From the NCBI GenBank assembly GCA_003550325.1, contig QKWP01000624.1:76679-140678 (forward strand): a stretch of 64,000 bases of DNA. Reading direction: 5' to 3'. The notes beneath the pieces were generated by a model. The model saw only the letters and a program-made list of their open reading frames with translations. It was not told the origin of the DNA and searched no databases. The position numbers were made by a program, and so were the translations under genes. This DNA comes from Gigaspora rosea (Eukaryota; Glomeromycota; Glomeromycetes; Diversisporales; Gigasporaceae). Positions 1-10,540 of this stretch are shown piece after piece (position 1 is the stretch's first letter; each line of letters opens with the position of its first letter).

Positions 1-125
1 TCACTATCAATAGTAATCGACAGGGTATTAACCAGATATCTATCGATTACTATCACTATCGATAGTAATCGACAGGGTGATGAGTATCGATATATATCTT
101 ACCAGTTAGTAATCAATATATATCT
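1..125. repeat. TATCGAT-rich inverted and direct repeats
   Basis: The block TCACTATC(A/G)ATAGTAATCGACAGGGT occurs twice, at about 1-27 and 53-79, and much of the stretch is self-complementary (ATCGATTACTATC against GATAGTAATCGAT). No coding potential was seen. It is cut by the window edge, so it may be the end of a larger element. Confidence 0.6.
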
Positions 126-182
126 ATATATAAAATTTGCTGATGATTGTTTTTTTAGTATTACAAACAAATATGAAAATGA

Positions 183-535
183 CTACGCGCTTGTTCCTAG
201 TCAAGATGCGACTTATATGACCAAAGAACCATCTAATATAATGGTACGAAAGTATAGGCGATTATGTGTAGAACAACAAAGTGAATTAGATACATATTTA
301 CTAGTACTACGAAAGTACTACGAACAAGTGGAAATATTAATATTTTAGAGTGGTGGCAAAATAATAAATTATGTTATCCAAACCTTGCAAAATTTGCTTG
401 CGATATTCTTCCAATACTGGCAACAAGTATTCCAAGCAAACAGATGTTTAGCATAAGTGGAGATATGGTCACTAACAAGAGAAACTGGTTGGATTGTAAA
501 ACAGTTTGAAAAGCTATATGTTTGAGATCATGGTA
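183..535 (+). pseudogene. hAT transposase C-terminal relic
   Basis: In one frame the DNA reads like the C-terminal dimerisation region of hAT transposases: a SELDTYL segment, then WWQNNKLCYPNLAKFACDIL (351 onward), then an IPSKQMFS block, MVTNKRNWL and a final CLRSW. In hAT proteins this order is ELDxYL, WW, YPxLaxlArdiL, ipxSsxxsErvFS, R..L, W. It is broken by in-frame stops near 346 (just before WW) and near 508. No N-terminal transposase part lies downstream; the upstream part is outside the window. It shows that an autonomous hAT element once lived here, which fits the many hAT-like non-autonomous copies nearby. No start codon or terminal repeat was assigned. Confidence 0.72.
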
Positions 536-1068
536 GAAGGAACTAGATAGCTAAATACATAATAGAATGGATTTCTTAAAACTAGATAAAATTCAAAATA
601 TAAGAGTTAAAAATTTTTTTGCAGAATAAACAAATTAATTTTTTCGTATGTATATACATGCTTGAAATTTAGAGTTTATGACTGCAACCTGTTTAGAATT
701 TTGCAATTTATAATAAAATTGAATGCATTTTGCTTAGTAAATTTTTTTAAAATACATTGTTTTCATGTGAGTAAGGTTACTTATACTGGTTCTAGTTCGG
801 GTCGGGTATCAAATATTCAGATACAGGTTTTTACTTGGACCCAGACCAGTTTTCTAGTTCAACTTGTGTTTTTGCTAAAACCCAGCCTGTGAGGAAAACT
901 AATTTTAATGATTTTACTACTATTGGAATTAGAAAATTAGCTCTACAATTTTATTAAATGTACATTAAAAGTTTACTTAACAGAAAAAAACTTTTAGAAG
1001 AAGGAACAGCCAGATTCCAACATTTACTAAAAAACTTATTTTTACTTAACCCACTTTTTGCATATGTT
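536..1068. other. Intergenic DNA, no gene seen
   Basis: AT-rich sequence without recognisable protein similarity. A 76-codon open frame at 662-892 has biased composition and no family signature. I do not call a gene here. Confidence 0.5.
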
Positions 1069-1763
1069 GTAGCCCAGATGGCAATCCTGCCCAGTTGGCA
1101 ATTGGGCTAGCCCAGATTGCAATTTCAATCTGGACTGCCATTTTTGACCCAGATGCAAATTGCAGATCTTATATTAAAATCCTATATATATTCACAAATA
1201 AATTGACCAATTAAATTTATACACTTATGTTATACAAAGGCCCGGTGCATTGGTTTTGCAAAAATAATTTTGGTTACACGCTGTTTATGTTGTATAACGT
1301 TATACAGGCCCAATTTTGGTAATCTAACACTGGGTCGGCCGGCATTAAGCTTAATGCTAGTAGGCACTATTATGATAATGTCCCCGGCGGGGTTAACCCT
1401 AAATGATTTAGGGTTAGAGTGGGCCAGAATTATGTCTAACCCCGCCGGGGGCATTATCATGATAGTGCCCACCAGCATTAAGCTTAATGCCGGCCGACCC
1501 AGTGTTAGGTTACCAAAATTGGACCCATGTAACATTACACAACATAAACGGCGTGTAACCAAAATTATTTTTGCAAAACCAATGCACCGGACCTTTGTGT
1601 AACATAAGTGCATAAATTTGATTGGTCAATTTATTTGTGAATATATATAGGATTTTAATATAAGATCTGCAATTTGCATCTGGGTCAAAAATGGCAGCCC
1701 AGATTGAAATTGCAATCTGGGCTAGCCCAATTGCCAACTGGGCAGGATTGCCATCTGGGCTAC
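1069..1763. mobile_element. Large palindromic foldback element
   Basis: Two arms of about 340 bp are near-perfect reverse complements. The left arm starts TTGTAGCCCAGATGGC and the right arm ends GCCATCTGGGCTACAA. The centre near 1415 holds a smaller palindrome (CCCCGGCGGGG against CCCCGCCGGGG, and AACCCTAAATGATTTAGGGTT). The interior repeats CCCAGATTGCAATTTCAATCTGG-type words, so there are palindromes inside the palindrome. The GC-rich core contrasts with the AT-rich surroundings. Open frames on both strands here mirror each other and come from the symmetry. I could not fix a target duplication. Arms this intact imply recent insertion or gene conversion. Confidence 0.8.
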
Positions 1764-2047
1764 AACACATATATTACATATATGATTTCTATTATCTATA
1801 GGTGAATTACGAATTAAAAATTTTGAATTTTTAATATTTGAACCAATCATATTTAGGCAGTACAGGATAAAAACTTATACTTCTTAACAGTTAAGCAGAA
1901 CCCTGGATATCTCTAATATAGGATATATTTTTTTAGCAAATTGGACCAAATTTGGTTAAAGGTTCAAATTTAAATTTTAGCAAATTAAAGTCAATTCAGA
2001 TAATAATTCTATTTTTAGTTTTGGCAAAATAGTTGAATTTTCATATT

Positions 2048-2216
2048 AGGGGCATGCTATTTATTACGTAATATTTTTTACTTAGTAGCTACTTCTATTC
2101 ATGTATGGTGTAATCACTTTATCTAATTCTAATTAATTATTATAATATATAGACATGATCACTACCTTTAACCATGTATCCATGGTAAAAATTATATAAT
2201 AAATGGCATGCCCCTT
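2048..2216. mobile_element. Short inverted-repeat element, AGGGGCATGC ends
   Basis: The left end AGGGGCATGCTATTTATTA pairs with right end TAATAAATGGCATGCCCCTT. It is about 170 bp, AT-rich inside and non-coding, with the structure of a miniature inverted-repeat transposable element (MITE). The target duplication was not resolved. Confidence 0.6.
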
Positions 2217-2643
2217 ATTATAATTTATTTTTTGTTAAATTATTCCTTTTTTAGAGAAGATAAATAAAAAAGCTAACAATACTATTTATATAAAATTTTA
2301 TTAAAACAATCAACTTTGTATTACTAACAAAATTGTAGAATAAGTTGAAAAATTTTAGTTTTATCAAACAATATTGATAGTTTATTATTAAAATTTGCTT
2401 TTATAATCAAAATACATTTTAATATATATGTGAAAAAGTGATCTACAAAGAAATATTAACATTTTCAAATGAAAAAAACTATTCTGGAATGAAAATTAAA
2501 GCAAATTACTTGAATTTTAGAAAATAAAATTTTATTCAGTTATCTATTACTTTTAATAATATGCAGTATCTTTTTTTTTGAACTTATAAAAATCAACTAT
2601 CTTTATTAAAATTAAAAATTTTTAAAAATCCCAAATCTGAAAA

Positions 2644-2861
2644 TAAGGCCAGCAAAGTTAATTAATTGTTTTTGTAACCCGGCCGGGTCAAAATTTGAAA
2701 ATTTTTATAAAAATTTTTTATGTTTTAATAACCGGGTGAGTTTTAAAAAAAAAAATTCAAAAAAATTTTACAAATTGTTATATATAAAATTTAAAAAAAA
2801 AGCCGGCTAGCCAAAAAGTTTCATGTTACAAGAACCAATAAATTAAATTTGTATGGCCTAA
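2644..2861. mobile_element. MITE with TAAGGCC ends, copy 1
   Basis: The left end TAAGGCCAGCAAAGTTAAT pairs with right end ATTAAATTTGTATGGCCTA. The interior has GTAACCCGGCCGGGT, a GC-rich palindrome in AT-rich DNA. Copies with the same ends lie at 12412-12698 and 21617-21687. Each end falls in a TA context. Confidence 0.65.
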
Positions 2862-2985
2862 AATTAAAAATCTAAATTCTTTGTTAATATTAATCTGTTT
2901 TTGACAAATTTTAACTAAAAATAGCTGAATACTATATATTTCAACTTTACTTAGTAACTTTTTGAAAATTTTATTTTAAGAAATC

Positions 2986-4046
2986 CTGCTAGGATATGGC
3001 GATATAGTGTAGTTGGATTGTTGTGACCCCCAAGTAGTTGTAACAAAAGGTACAGAGTTCAAATCCCACTGGAGACGATTTTGAAAAATTTACTTGCGTT
3101 ATGGTAATCTGGACTCTGAGCTCGAATGTACAAATTTGTTTCCTAGGTTATACCAACTCGTATTGGGAGCTCTGGCGTTGTGTTATGCACAAAACTGGGG
3201 CGCATAGATCCTGAAAAGTGCAGTTGCTGTGTTATGCACAGAACTGTAGGACAACAGGAAACCATACTTGGCAAGACCCGAGTAAAGAGGTAGCTAACTT
3301 TTGATGGTGCCCAAACAGGAATCAGACGGGGACTGACCGGTTCAGACTGACTGGAAGTGGACTTACGATCAAAGGGTTTATGGCGGACCCTACCAACCGG
3401 ACCACCGGAGGTCGCACCAGAGAAAAAGGACATGTGTTGTGAAATTATGTACCAGGGGTTGGGAGCCTCTGGGTTCACCAGGGCAGACCAACCCTTCCAG
3501 TCTTTGGATTGGAAGTAAAAAAGCAACTGGGTGAGGGAAAATTCCAGAGGAAAGAAACTGAAAGAGGAACGAGGTGGTACTGGGGTCATGTGAACTTTAC
3601 AAGGGCAGAAGTAGGTAATGATAGGGGGTAACTCCTGTTGCTACCGAAGAGTAGGTGATACCTGTGTGGGATAGGAAAACACTCCACCAAGTTTCCTACT
3701 GAGAATAAACTAGTTCTAAGGGTGCAGTTAGTATTCGGTACGAACTCCAGGTTTAGTAGCTGGTGGCTGTGCCGGTGATACAAGATGGACCGGCAGGAGG
3801 CAGAAGATCAGAGGGTTTAAATAGGCAATGCCAGTATGTGGGTTGCAGGTATAGCAGTTAGGGTAGAACCTTCAGGTGGCTACTTAAATAGGCAACCAAA
3901 AGTTGCAGGTGAGGCTAGTTGTACTCTTGTCAATGACGAATGTCGGCTTTTCCTCCATATAGGGTACCAAGGTCTAATATATCTTGAATAAAAGCCAATC
4001 CCCAAAGTGGGTACTTTGACACTAAAAAAAAAAAAAAAAAAAAAAA
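2986..4046 (+). mobile_element. SINE-like retroposon with tRNA-like head, full copy
   Basis: The 5' end resembles a tRNA: an A-box TAGTGTAGTTGG at 3005-3016 and a B-box GTTCAAATCC at 3057-3066, spaced as in pol III type 2 promoters. About 950 bp of GC-richer body follows, ending CTTTGACACT and then a run of more than 20 A containing the window's only N (4047). A 5'-truncated copy of the same body is at 62203-63226 and a degraded reverse copy at 30318-32460. At about 1.06 kb it is long for a SINE. It has no convincing protein: the 148-codon reverse-strand frame at 3143-3589 is not conserved as a frame in the second copy. Confidence 0.75.
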
Positions 4047-4583
4047 NATTTGAAATTTAAGTAAAACTTGCAAAAATATAGATATTCAAATTAACAAAAA
4101 CATTAATATCTTCATGAAATTTAATATTTTTTATGAAATTTAAGATTTTGCAAGTTGAAATATGCATTTCAACATAGTAGAATTTATTACAAATTATCAC
4201 CAAATATTATTATATAAAGCTTAGTAAAAATTAACATATATCATATTTCAATTAGCATAAATTTTAAAACAACATGTATTAATTTTAAATTCAGAAGAAT
4301 TGTAAAGCAATTTGCAATATTTACAATACAAAAATATTTTTAATAAATCTAGATATTATAATTTAGTTTTAGCAAATTACTAAAAATTTATATATAATAA
4401 TTTAACTTTTAGCAAATTTACTTAATTTTAGGTATAGCAAAAACTTTTAAATTTATACAGATTAGTTATAATCTATATAAGAGATGTTCAGGGTTCTCTT
4501 TGACCATAGGATAAAAATCTCTACTCCAGGTACAGAATAAGAATACTCTAGTAATCTGTATAACAAATTATATAACTGACATA

Positions 4584-4992
4584 CAGTGCAGGACACTTAA
4601 AGACTACATTTTCGTGATCTGTCCCATTTTCAAAAATTTCATATTGAAATTTGATATTTTTTTGATTTCTTGTATTCTGATTGGTCAAAAATTAATTAAT
4701 AAAAAATATTTTAAAAATATTTTTAAAAATAATTTTAAAATCAGCCAATAATGAGAAGCAAAAACATGTAACTTGTCCCATTTTTGGTTAAATTTTTACG
4801 TATCATATAAAAATACTATGTTTTTAAAGCTATATATTTTGAAAAGTTATTATAACTTTTTAAAAAATAAGGCCATTAAGTTGTAATAAATTGATTTAGC
4901 TATAAAATAGTGGCTTCCTTTTTAAAATATCTTTTTTAGATCATAAGTTATTAGCTTTTAAAGTTTGTGTAGTCTTTAAGTGTCGTGCACTG
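4584..4992. mobile_element. Tc1/mariner-type MITE
   Basis: The ends CAGTGCAGGACACTTAAAGA and TCTTTAAGTGTCGTGCACTG are inverted repeats flanked by TA on both sides. CAGTG... ends with TA duplications are the usual signature of Tc1/mariner derivatives. The interior is AT-rich and has no transposase. Ends related in design occur at 47616-47946. Confidence 0.75.
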
Positions 4993-5514
4993 TATAAAAT
5001 TTATTTCTGTTATTTTTAATTAGTATCCTATAACAGATTTAAATGCTTATTTTTTGAATTTTTTCTTTTTTTTTAGTATTTTTCTTTGCTTTGTTCACAT
5101 GTTAGGCTAATCTGGAATTATTACATTTTATATTCTCCAATTGGCTAATTTTCAATTTTGGATTTGTATCACTTGTACAAATAAGTACATACCCAAACTA
5201 TAATACCAACTTCTTATAATTATTTACTATATCAGCAAAATTAAAAAAGCATAATATTTCGAAATAATTTATCAAAATTTATCAGTTATGAAATGTAAAA
5301 AAGCCATAATATTATATAAGAAATTTTAAAAAATTGTAAAATATCAAAATTATAAAATATTATATAAGCTATTTTAAAATATTTTGAAATTTTTTATGTA
5401 ATATTATATAGCTTTTTTTTACTGCACAATTAATTAAAAGACCTGGTAGATCTGGTTTTTTTAAATTGCTTCATATTTTTTTGGTTTAATTTTTTTTTTA
5501 TTTTTGATTTTTAA

Positions 5515-5897
5515 GGGTAGGGTGTAACTATTTCCGAATTCATATAAAAAAGATTGTAGATCAACATTGTGTAACCAATATCATATGGTATCATATGATT
5601 TACGTGTAAACAACATGTGATTTGACCAATCATAATTAGTATTCATTTGTGTAACCAGAGAAAAACATATAGCGTCCAGGGAAATTTTTAGTTATATGTA
5701 AAGTTAATTTTTTTAAAACAATATGTATTGTACACTTTATTAATATAAACAAACTATTTTAAACTACATATTGTATAAATTTGACACAAATTGGTTAAGG
5801 TATTGAAAAGTTTTATTAGAAGCACTTTTTTGTTTACTATGTAAAAATTCAATATACCACGTAGATCATATAAAAATTGATCTACGTCACCCTACCC
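5515..5897. mobile_element. TTAA-flanked MITE (piggyBac-like), copy 1
   Basis: TTAA at 5511-5514 and 5898-5901 flanks an element starting GGGTAGGGTGTAAC and ending GTCACCCTACCC. TTAA duplication with short GGG-type ends is characteristic of piggyBac-type elements. The interior has CACGTAGATCATAT and is non-coding. A second copy in the opposite orientation is at 52388-52758. Confidence 0.8.
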
Positions 5898-5899
5898 TT

Positions 5900-6430
5900 A
5901 AACTTTTTTTTTTATTTTCAATTCTTGTTTTTTGAATTTTTTTTTCTTCAAATTTTTTTTTTGAATTTTTTTTTTGAATTTTTTTTTTTGAATTTTTTTG
6001 AATTTTTTGATTTTTTATTTTTTTTTATTTTGATTTTTTTTATATTTGTTTATTTTTGTCTATTTTTTATTTTTTTTATTTTTGAATTTTTCTTTATTTT
6101 TGAATTTTTATTTTAAAATTTTTTTTATTAATTTTTTTTCAATTTTTTTCTTTTTTTAATTGTTTTTTTATTACTTTTTTTTCTTTTTCAATTTTCTTTT
6201 TATTTAATACTATAATACCATATTTATTTATTTGTTTATTTATTCTATTTATTTTTTTTTATCAGTTTTTTTTCTTTTGAACCAATACTAATCTATTTTT
6301 TTTTTCTTTTTTTTTTTTTTTTTTTCAGTTTTTTTTCTTTTGAACCAATACTAATCTATTTTTTTTTTCTTTTGTTCTTTTTACTATTACTTATTTATTT
6401 ATTCTTTTGACTAATGCTAGCTACTTTTTT
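5900..6430. repeat. Long T-rich low-complexity tract
   Basis: About 530 bp consists almost wholly of T runs broken by GAA, CTT or A. A unit with CAGTTTTTTTTCTTTTGAACC is duplicated at about 6264 and 6326. The 79-codon frame at 5877-6116 is an artefact of the poly-Phe/Leu composition. Confidence 0.85.
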
Positions 6431-7045
6431 TTTTATAAGTATGACTTTGTTGAAATATCTAATAGTAAATTGAAAGTATCTTTTTGTAAGTATTTATCTT
6501 TTATTTGCTTTTTTTCATTTTTTAAACCAACACTAACCACTCTTTTCTTTATGGGTATAGTTTTGCTAAAATACAGTACTAATTAATTTCACTAGACAAA
6601 AAGTTAATAGAAAACAGAATTGGGATCATATTTTGCTGGAATATTTTTTCAAGATTGTCTAATGCTTGATTTTTGGGTTAAATAAGATAGTCTAATGCTT
6701 GATTTTTGGGTTAAATAAGCAATTTTCTTTCTTTTTTCATTTAGAGTTGTAGTACTAGTTTCCTTACTAATACAGTATTTTTTTTGCCTTTTCAAACACC
6801 AATTATACAAATTAATATCTTAGATAAGTATATATTTTTTTATTATACTAGATAATTGTTTTTTTCTTTAATTGAATTTTAAATTTTATTCTTTTATAAT
6901 GTCATTTCAGGTGTTTTGTTATTATTTTTAATATTACTTTGGGCATGTTTTGGCTTTATTAATTTGCTTAAACATTCTTTTGGTTTTAAAGTGTCTTGTT
7001 ACTGATTTGATATTGCTTTGGGGAGATACCTGTTATAGATTTTGT

Positions 7046-7223
7046 AGGACCCCGAAATATACATAGATAGGTCAGGTATGAGTTTGCTTATTTTTGAGGT
7101 TTTTTATGCAGATCTTTTCTATTTATAGTATTTTTTGCTTATTTTTGAAGTTTTTTTGCAGATCTTTCTTTTTTTAGTAACCCTATAATTAACCTGACCT
7201 ATCTATGTATATTTCGGGGTCCT
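7046..7223. mobile_element. AGGACC-family MITE, 178 bp
   Basis: The ends AGGACCCCGAAATATACATA and TATGTATATTTCGGGGTCCT are inverted repeats over about 30 bp. The element is flanked by a perfect 8-bp duplication GATTTTGT (7038-7045, 7224-7231). The interior contains two degenerate GCTTATTTTTGA-GTTTTTT-GCAGATCTT units. Same family: 30693-31819, 51561-52017 and, with a diverged interior, 52268-52941, 61585-61882 and 63787 onward. Confidence 0.88.
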
Positions 7224-7288
7224 GATTTTGTTTTGGGTACATTTTGGAGGTGCCTTGTTGTAGATTTACTTTAGATGCATTTTGGAAG

Positions 7289-7822
7289 TACCTTGTGGGA
7301 CATCTATAAATAACGTTATATACTCTCACATAGTAGCTTTTGACCCCCAGACTATATAAAAAAATTTTCAAAATCTAAATATTTACATATAAAATTTTAC
7401 AAAAACTTGAATATCTTGTGATACAGTAATCTAATTTAAATGATTTAGGTACTATTTGATTTATCTCGGTAAGATGAATTCATAATACCAAAATCATATT
7501 ATTTGGATTACTGGATCGCAAGATATTTATAAACAACTATTAATTATATAGTAATTTTATAAAAAAAGATATGATCAATAGTATTTTGCCAACAACTTCT
7601 GATCCAGTAACCCAAATAAAATAAAATTAGTACTATTTGACTCCTCTTACCAAGTTAAATCGAATAGTATTAAAATTATTCAATTTGGACCACTGGATCA
7701 GAATTTAGACAAATTTTTCTAAAAAAATTACATTATATTTTTTTGACCTCCTCTACATATTGGAAAAAACATTATATTTCATCTGATCTCTCTTTTGTAT
7801 AATGTTATTTATGGATGCTCTC
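7289..7822. mobile_element. Foldback element with ATAAATAAC ends
   Basis: GGACATCTATAAATAACGTT on the left pairs with AATGTTATTTATGGATGCTC on the right. The interior holds two inverted copies of a GATCCAGTAA...ACTATTTGA block, linking it to the GATCCACTGG palindromes elsewhere in the window. It is non-coding. Confidence 0.55.
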
Positions 7823-8392
7823 TGTTATAAATTATGCTTTGTTGTGGATTTTGCTTTAGATATATTTTGAAAATACCTTGTTATGGATTTTGTTTCAGTG
7901 CATTTTGAAGATGTCTTGTTGTGGATTTTGCTTTGGAGCATTATCAGTTTTCTTGGATATTTTTTTTGCGACTTCATAGTTGTTTAGCTTTCTTGTCACT
8001 AATTTTAATATTGCTTTAGGTGCATTTAGGAACTTTTGTAGATTTTGTTTTAGGTGCCCTATACGTTTTTTTAGGTATTTTTTGTAGATAGTTGTTATTA
8101 AAGTGGTGAAATATTTAGATATTAATTTGTTGTTATTAGTTATATTAGGATATTTTGGATTTAATTATTTTGCTGCCAGTTAAGTAAAGGTTAAAGTAGA
8201 ATCAAGTAGTTTTATTATTAAATAGTTGATATAAAATAGTATTGTTTTGTATTATGCAAGCATAATAAATTAATTATTTAATAAATGTTATAATTACTAT
8301 AAATTATTATAACTTATAAGAAAATGCAAACTTTAAAAGACTATACTACAAAATTTTATTAATACAACTACTTATATATTTTAAGAAGAGGG

Positions 8393-8514
8393 CCAGAAAT
8401 TAGCTGATTTTCTAGAGAAAAGGAGATCTAAAAAAGTAAAAATTTAATATGAAGATCTGACTAAAAGAAAAGATAGTCAAAATTTTGACCAAAATCGAAT
8501 CAGCTAATTTCTAG
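8393..8514. mobile_element. Small foldback element, CAGAAATTAGCTGATTTT ends
   Basis: CAGAAATTAGCTGATTTT pairs with AATCAGCTAATTTCTAG about 120 bp away. A fragment with the same AATCAGCTGATTTCTGG end lies near 25220. There is no coding content. Confidence 0.55.
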
Positions 8515-8840
8515 CAACACACTAAATAAAAAATAATCCTAATATCATTCTAAATTGATTTATATAAAAAAATTACTTTTGAAAAAATTGTCAATTTGGT
8601 CTTTTTTCTCAGCACCTAGCCCATATACTTTCTTGTTTTGTGAAACTTTATTAAATAATATTTATGTTCATGACTATTTCTCATTAGATTATTAAAATAG
8701 AAATTCTTTATATAAGGAACATGCCTGGCTATACATTGCAAAATACTTATTTAGCACTTTCAAGTAATTTTGATGTACTTTTACAAAAACTTTCATATAA
8801 TAGTAAAAAAATATATAAAAGCAATTTTTATCTATAATAG

Positions 8841-9096
8841 AAGATCATCTAAAGCCATGTTTATCACATGATATAAAGCTAATAGGATTGTTTATTTTGA
8901 TCAACACAGATTAGCCTGAAGAGACAAAAATAGCAAAAAAAAGTAAAAGTTGCAAAAATACAAGAAACAATAGTCTAAACCCATCTTGGTGCATTAATGA
9001 CAATTTTACTATAAACATGCTCTAATCCTACCCCAAACTAACCCTTACCCTAACTTTAATTAAAAAAAATAAAAACTCATGGCTAGAGATGTCCCT
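8841..9096. mobile_element. MITE with CATCTAAAGCC ends, 256 bp
   Basis: The left end AAGATCATCTAAAGCCATG pairs with the reverse of the right end, AGGGACATCTCTAGCCATG. The flanks are TATAATAG and CATAATAG (8 bp, one mismatch). The inner phrase AGTCTAAACCCA-TTGGTGCATTAAT is shared with the copy at 51635-51920, which has the matching 8-bp flanks TATTTATA and TATTTACA. Confidence 0.65.
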
Positions 9097-9099
9097 CAT

Positions 9100-9740
9100 A
9101 ATAGTCTTAAGGTCAGTTTTATTTTTATTTCATACCTGCAAATAAAATAATACATGCTATGCCCAGGACTAAGGTCTCATAAACTGATTTTTTGCAGTTA
9201 TCTAAATGGAAAAAGAAGTGTTATGAATTAGAATTGTAATGATATGCATTTGTTATATGTTGGTAGAGCTCAACTATACCTAGCAACTGAGATTGAGTAA
9301 TTTTGTTACAATAGGGTCTGTGGTTTACCCAAAAGTAGAGAGTATTTATAATATGGGATTCTTTGATACTCTATCTTTGGATCATATCATATAATATGCA
9401 GTTGGGAACATAATTACTTTTTTTCTTATTAAAAGCATTATAAAATAATGTCCTTATCCTGAAAATTCATACAACAACTGGCTGATTTAATTAGAATCAA
9501 TGAGGTTAACAAGGTATTATTAATTTTTTTTTAAAGCTTTAAGCAAGGATATCTGATAAAATTTAATAAACATGTTTTAGAATTATTATAATCCACACCA
9601 CTGATTAGAAATAACCACTGCTGCTTTATGTAAAAGGTGATTTTTATATAAAATAGTTTTTTTTAATATAATATAGATTAGAAATAAGGACCTGATCTTA
9701 GTCTTATGAGGTTTTATGAGTCCTGAACATTTTTACTTAA
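9100..9740. other. Intergenic AT-rich DNA, nothing recognised
   Basis: No open frame with family similarity, no tRNA-like motif and no strong inverted repeat was seen. Confidence 0.5.
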
Positions 9741-10246
9741 TAGACGATTCTCCAGTCAACTGGTTCAAAAATTTTTTTTTTATATATAAATTTTACTATA
9801 AGTGTGAATGCACAGCGTCTCTATCTAAAACTTTTTTTATACTAAGTTAATCACCTTTCTGGCTTAAAAGACTTTTGTAAAGCTCATTAAAACGCATCTA
9901 ATGGTGGTTAGAGCACCAAAATCGGCTTGGTGAATACCAAGATATCTTTAAAAAACCTTTCTTTTACTATATAAATTTCTTTATAAACAATACTATTGTT
10001 TGCAAAGAAATTTGTATAGTAAACGAAAGGTTTTTTAAAGATATCTTGGTATTCACCAAGCCGATTTTGGCGCTCTAACCACCATTAGATGCGGTTTAAT
10101 GAGCTTTACAAAAGTCTCTTAAGCCAGATAGGTGATTAACTTAGTATAAAAAAAAGTTTTAGATAGAGACGCTGTGCATTCGCACTTATAGTAAAATTTA
10201 TATATAAAAAAAAAATTTTTGAACCAGTTGACTGGAGAATCGTCTA
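9741..10246. mobile_element. Palindromic element flanked by TTAA
   Basis: Arms of about 240 bp are near-identical reverse complements. The left arm starts TAGACGATTCTCCAGTC and the right arm ends GACTGGAGAATCGTCTA, with TTAA on each outer side (9737-9740, 10247-10250). The centre near 9995 is a short loop. Few arm mismatches are visible (for example GGCGCTCT against AGAGCACC, and GTGAATGC against GCATTCGC). It is non-coding. Confidence 0.8.
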
Positions 10247-10440
10247 TTAAAGATATAATATCCTTAACCAGTGGTGTAAATTAAAAATATACAAATTTTT
10301 TATTAAATTTAAACAGGTAGTTAGGATTTTTTATTAAAAGTTAAGATTACTATATCAAATTTTACACATTCAAAAGCAGATTTTATTGATTTTATACTGC
10401 ATTTTATATATTCAAAAGCGGGTTTTACATGGTCATAAGC

Positions 10441-10540
10441 TATTTTATATACAGTCAAGCTTCTCTATAGTCACACTATATATAGTCATGCAATATATAG
10501 TCACACTTTATATAGTCACATTTACTTATAATCGCAAAAC
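10441..10540. repeat. ATATAGTCACACT short tandem repeat
   Basis: TATAGTCACACTATATATAGTCATGCAATATATAGTCACACT... runs as roughly four to six degenerate units. The segment lies in otherwise featureless AT-rich DNA (10251-11259). Confidence 0.6.

Larger units (their letters stand above)
1897..4497. mobile_element. Possible old element with AGAACCCTG inverted ends
   Basis: The left end reads AGAACCCTGGATATCTCTAA and the right end, reverse complemented, reads AGAACCCTGAACATCTCTTA. Both resemble the AGGACCCCGGACATCTCTCA ends of the copies at 52.3, 61.6 and 63.8 kb. The flanking 8-mers do not match, so the pairing is tentative. The span contains three younger insertions (2048-2216, 2644-2861, 2986-4046). 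Confidence 0.35.
6900..8060. repeat. Decayed tandem repeat with CTTGTTGTAGATTTTG units
   Basis: Phrases such as GCCTTGTTGTAGATTT, CCTTGTTATGGATTTTG, TCTTGTTGTGGATTTTGC and GGTGCATTT(A/T)GGA recur with a loose period of about 40-45 bp. The array is interrupted by the elements at 7046-7223 and 7289-7822. It is non-coding on both strands. Confidence 0.6.

Noticed and set aside
1230-1613. Long open frames on both strands with mirrored protein sequence
   Set aside because: They arise from the palindromic arms; the composition is repeat-like and no family similarity exists.
3005-3066. tRNA gene calls at the A/B-box heads (also 32384, 58146, 59885, 62230)
   Set aside because: The boxes are good but acceptor stems and anticodon arms do not close convincingly, and each is fused to a retroposon body with a tail and flanking duplications.
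3143-3589. 148-codon reverse-strand frame in the SINE-like element
   Set aside because: The second copy at 62.3-62.8 kb breaks this frame differently; conservation is at DNA level only.
4047-4047. Single N in the A-run
   Set aside because: An unresolved base in a homopolymer; not a biological feature.
5877-6116. Phe-rich 79-codon frame
   Set aside because: Product of the poly-T tract.
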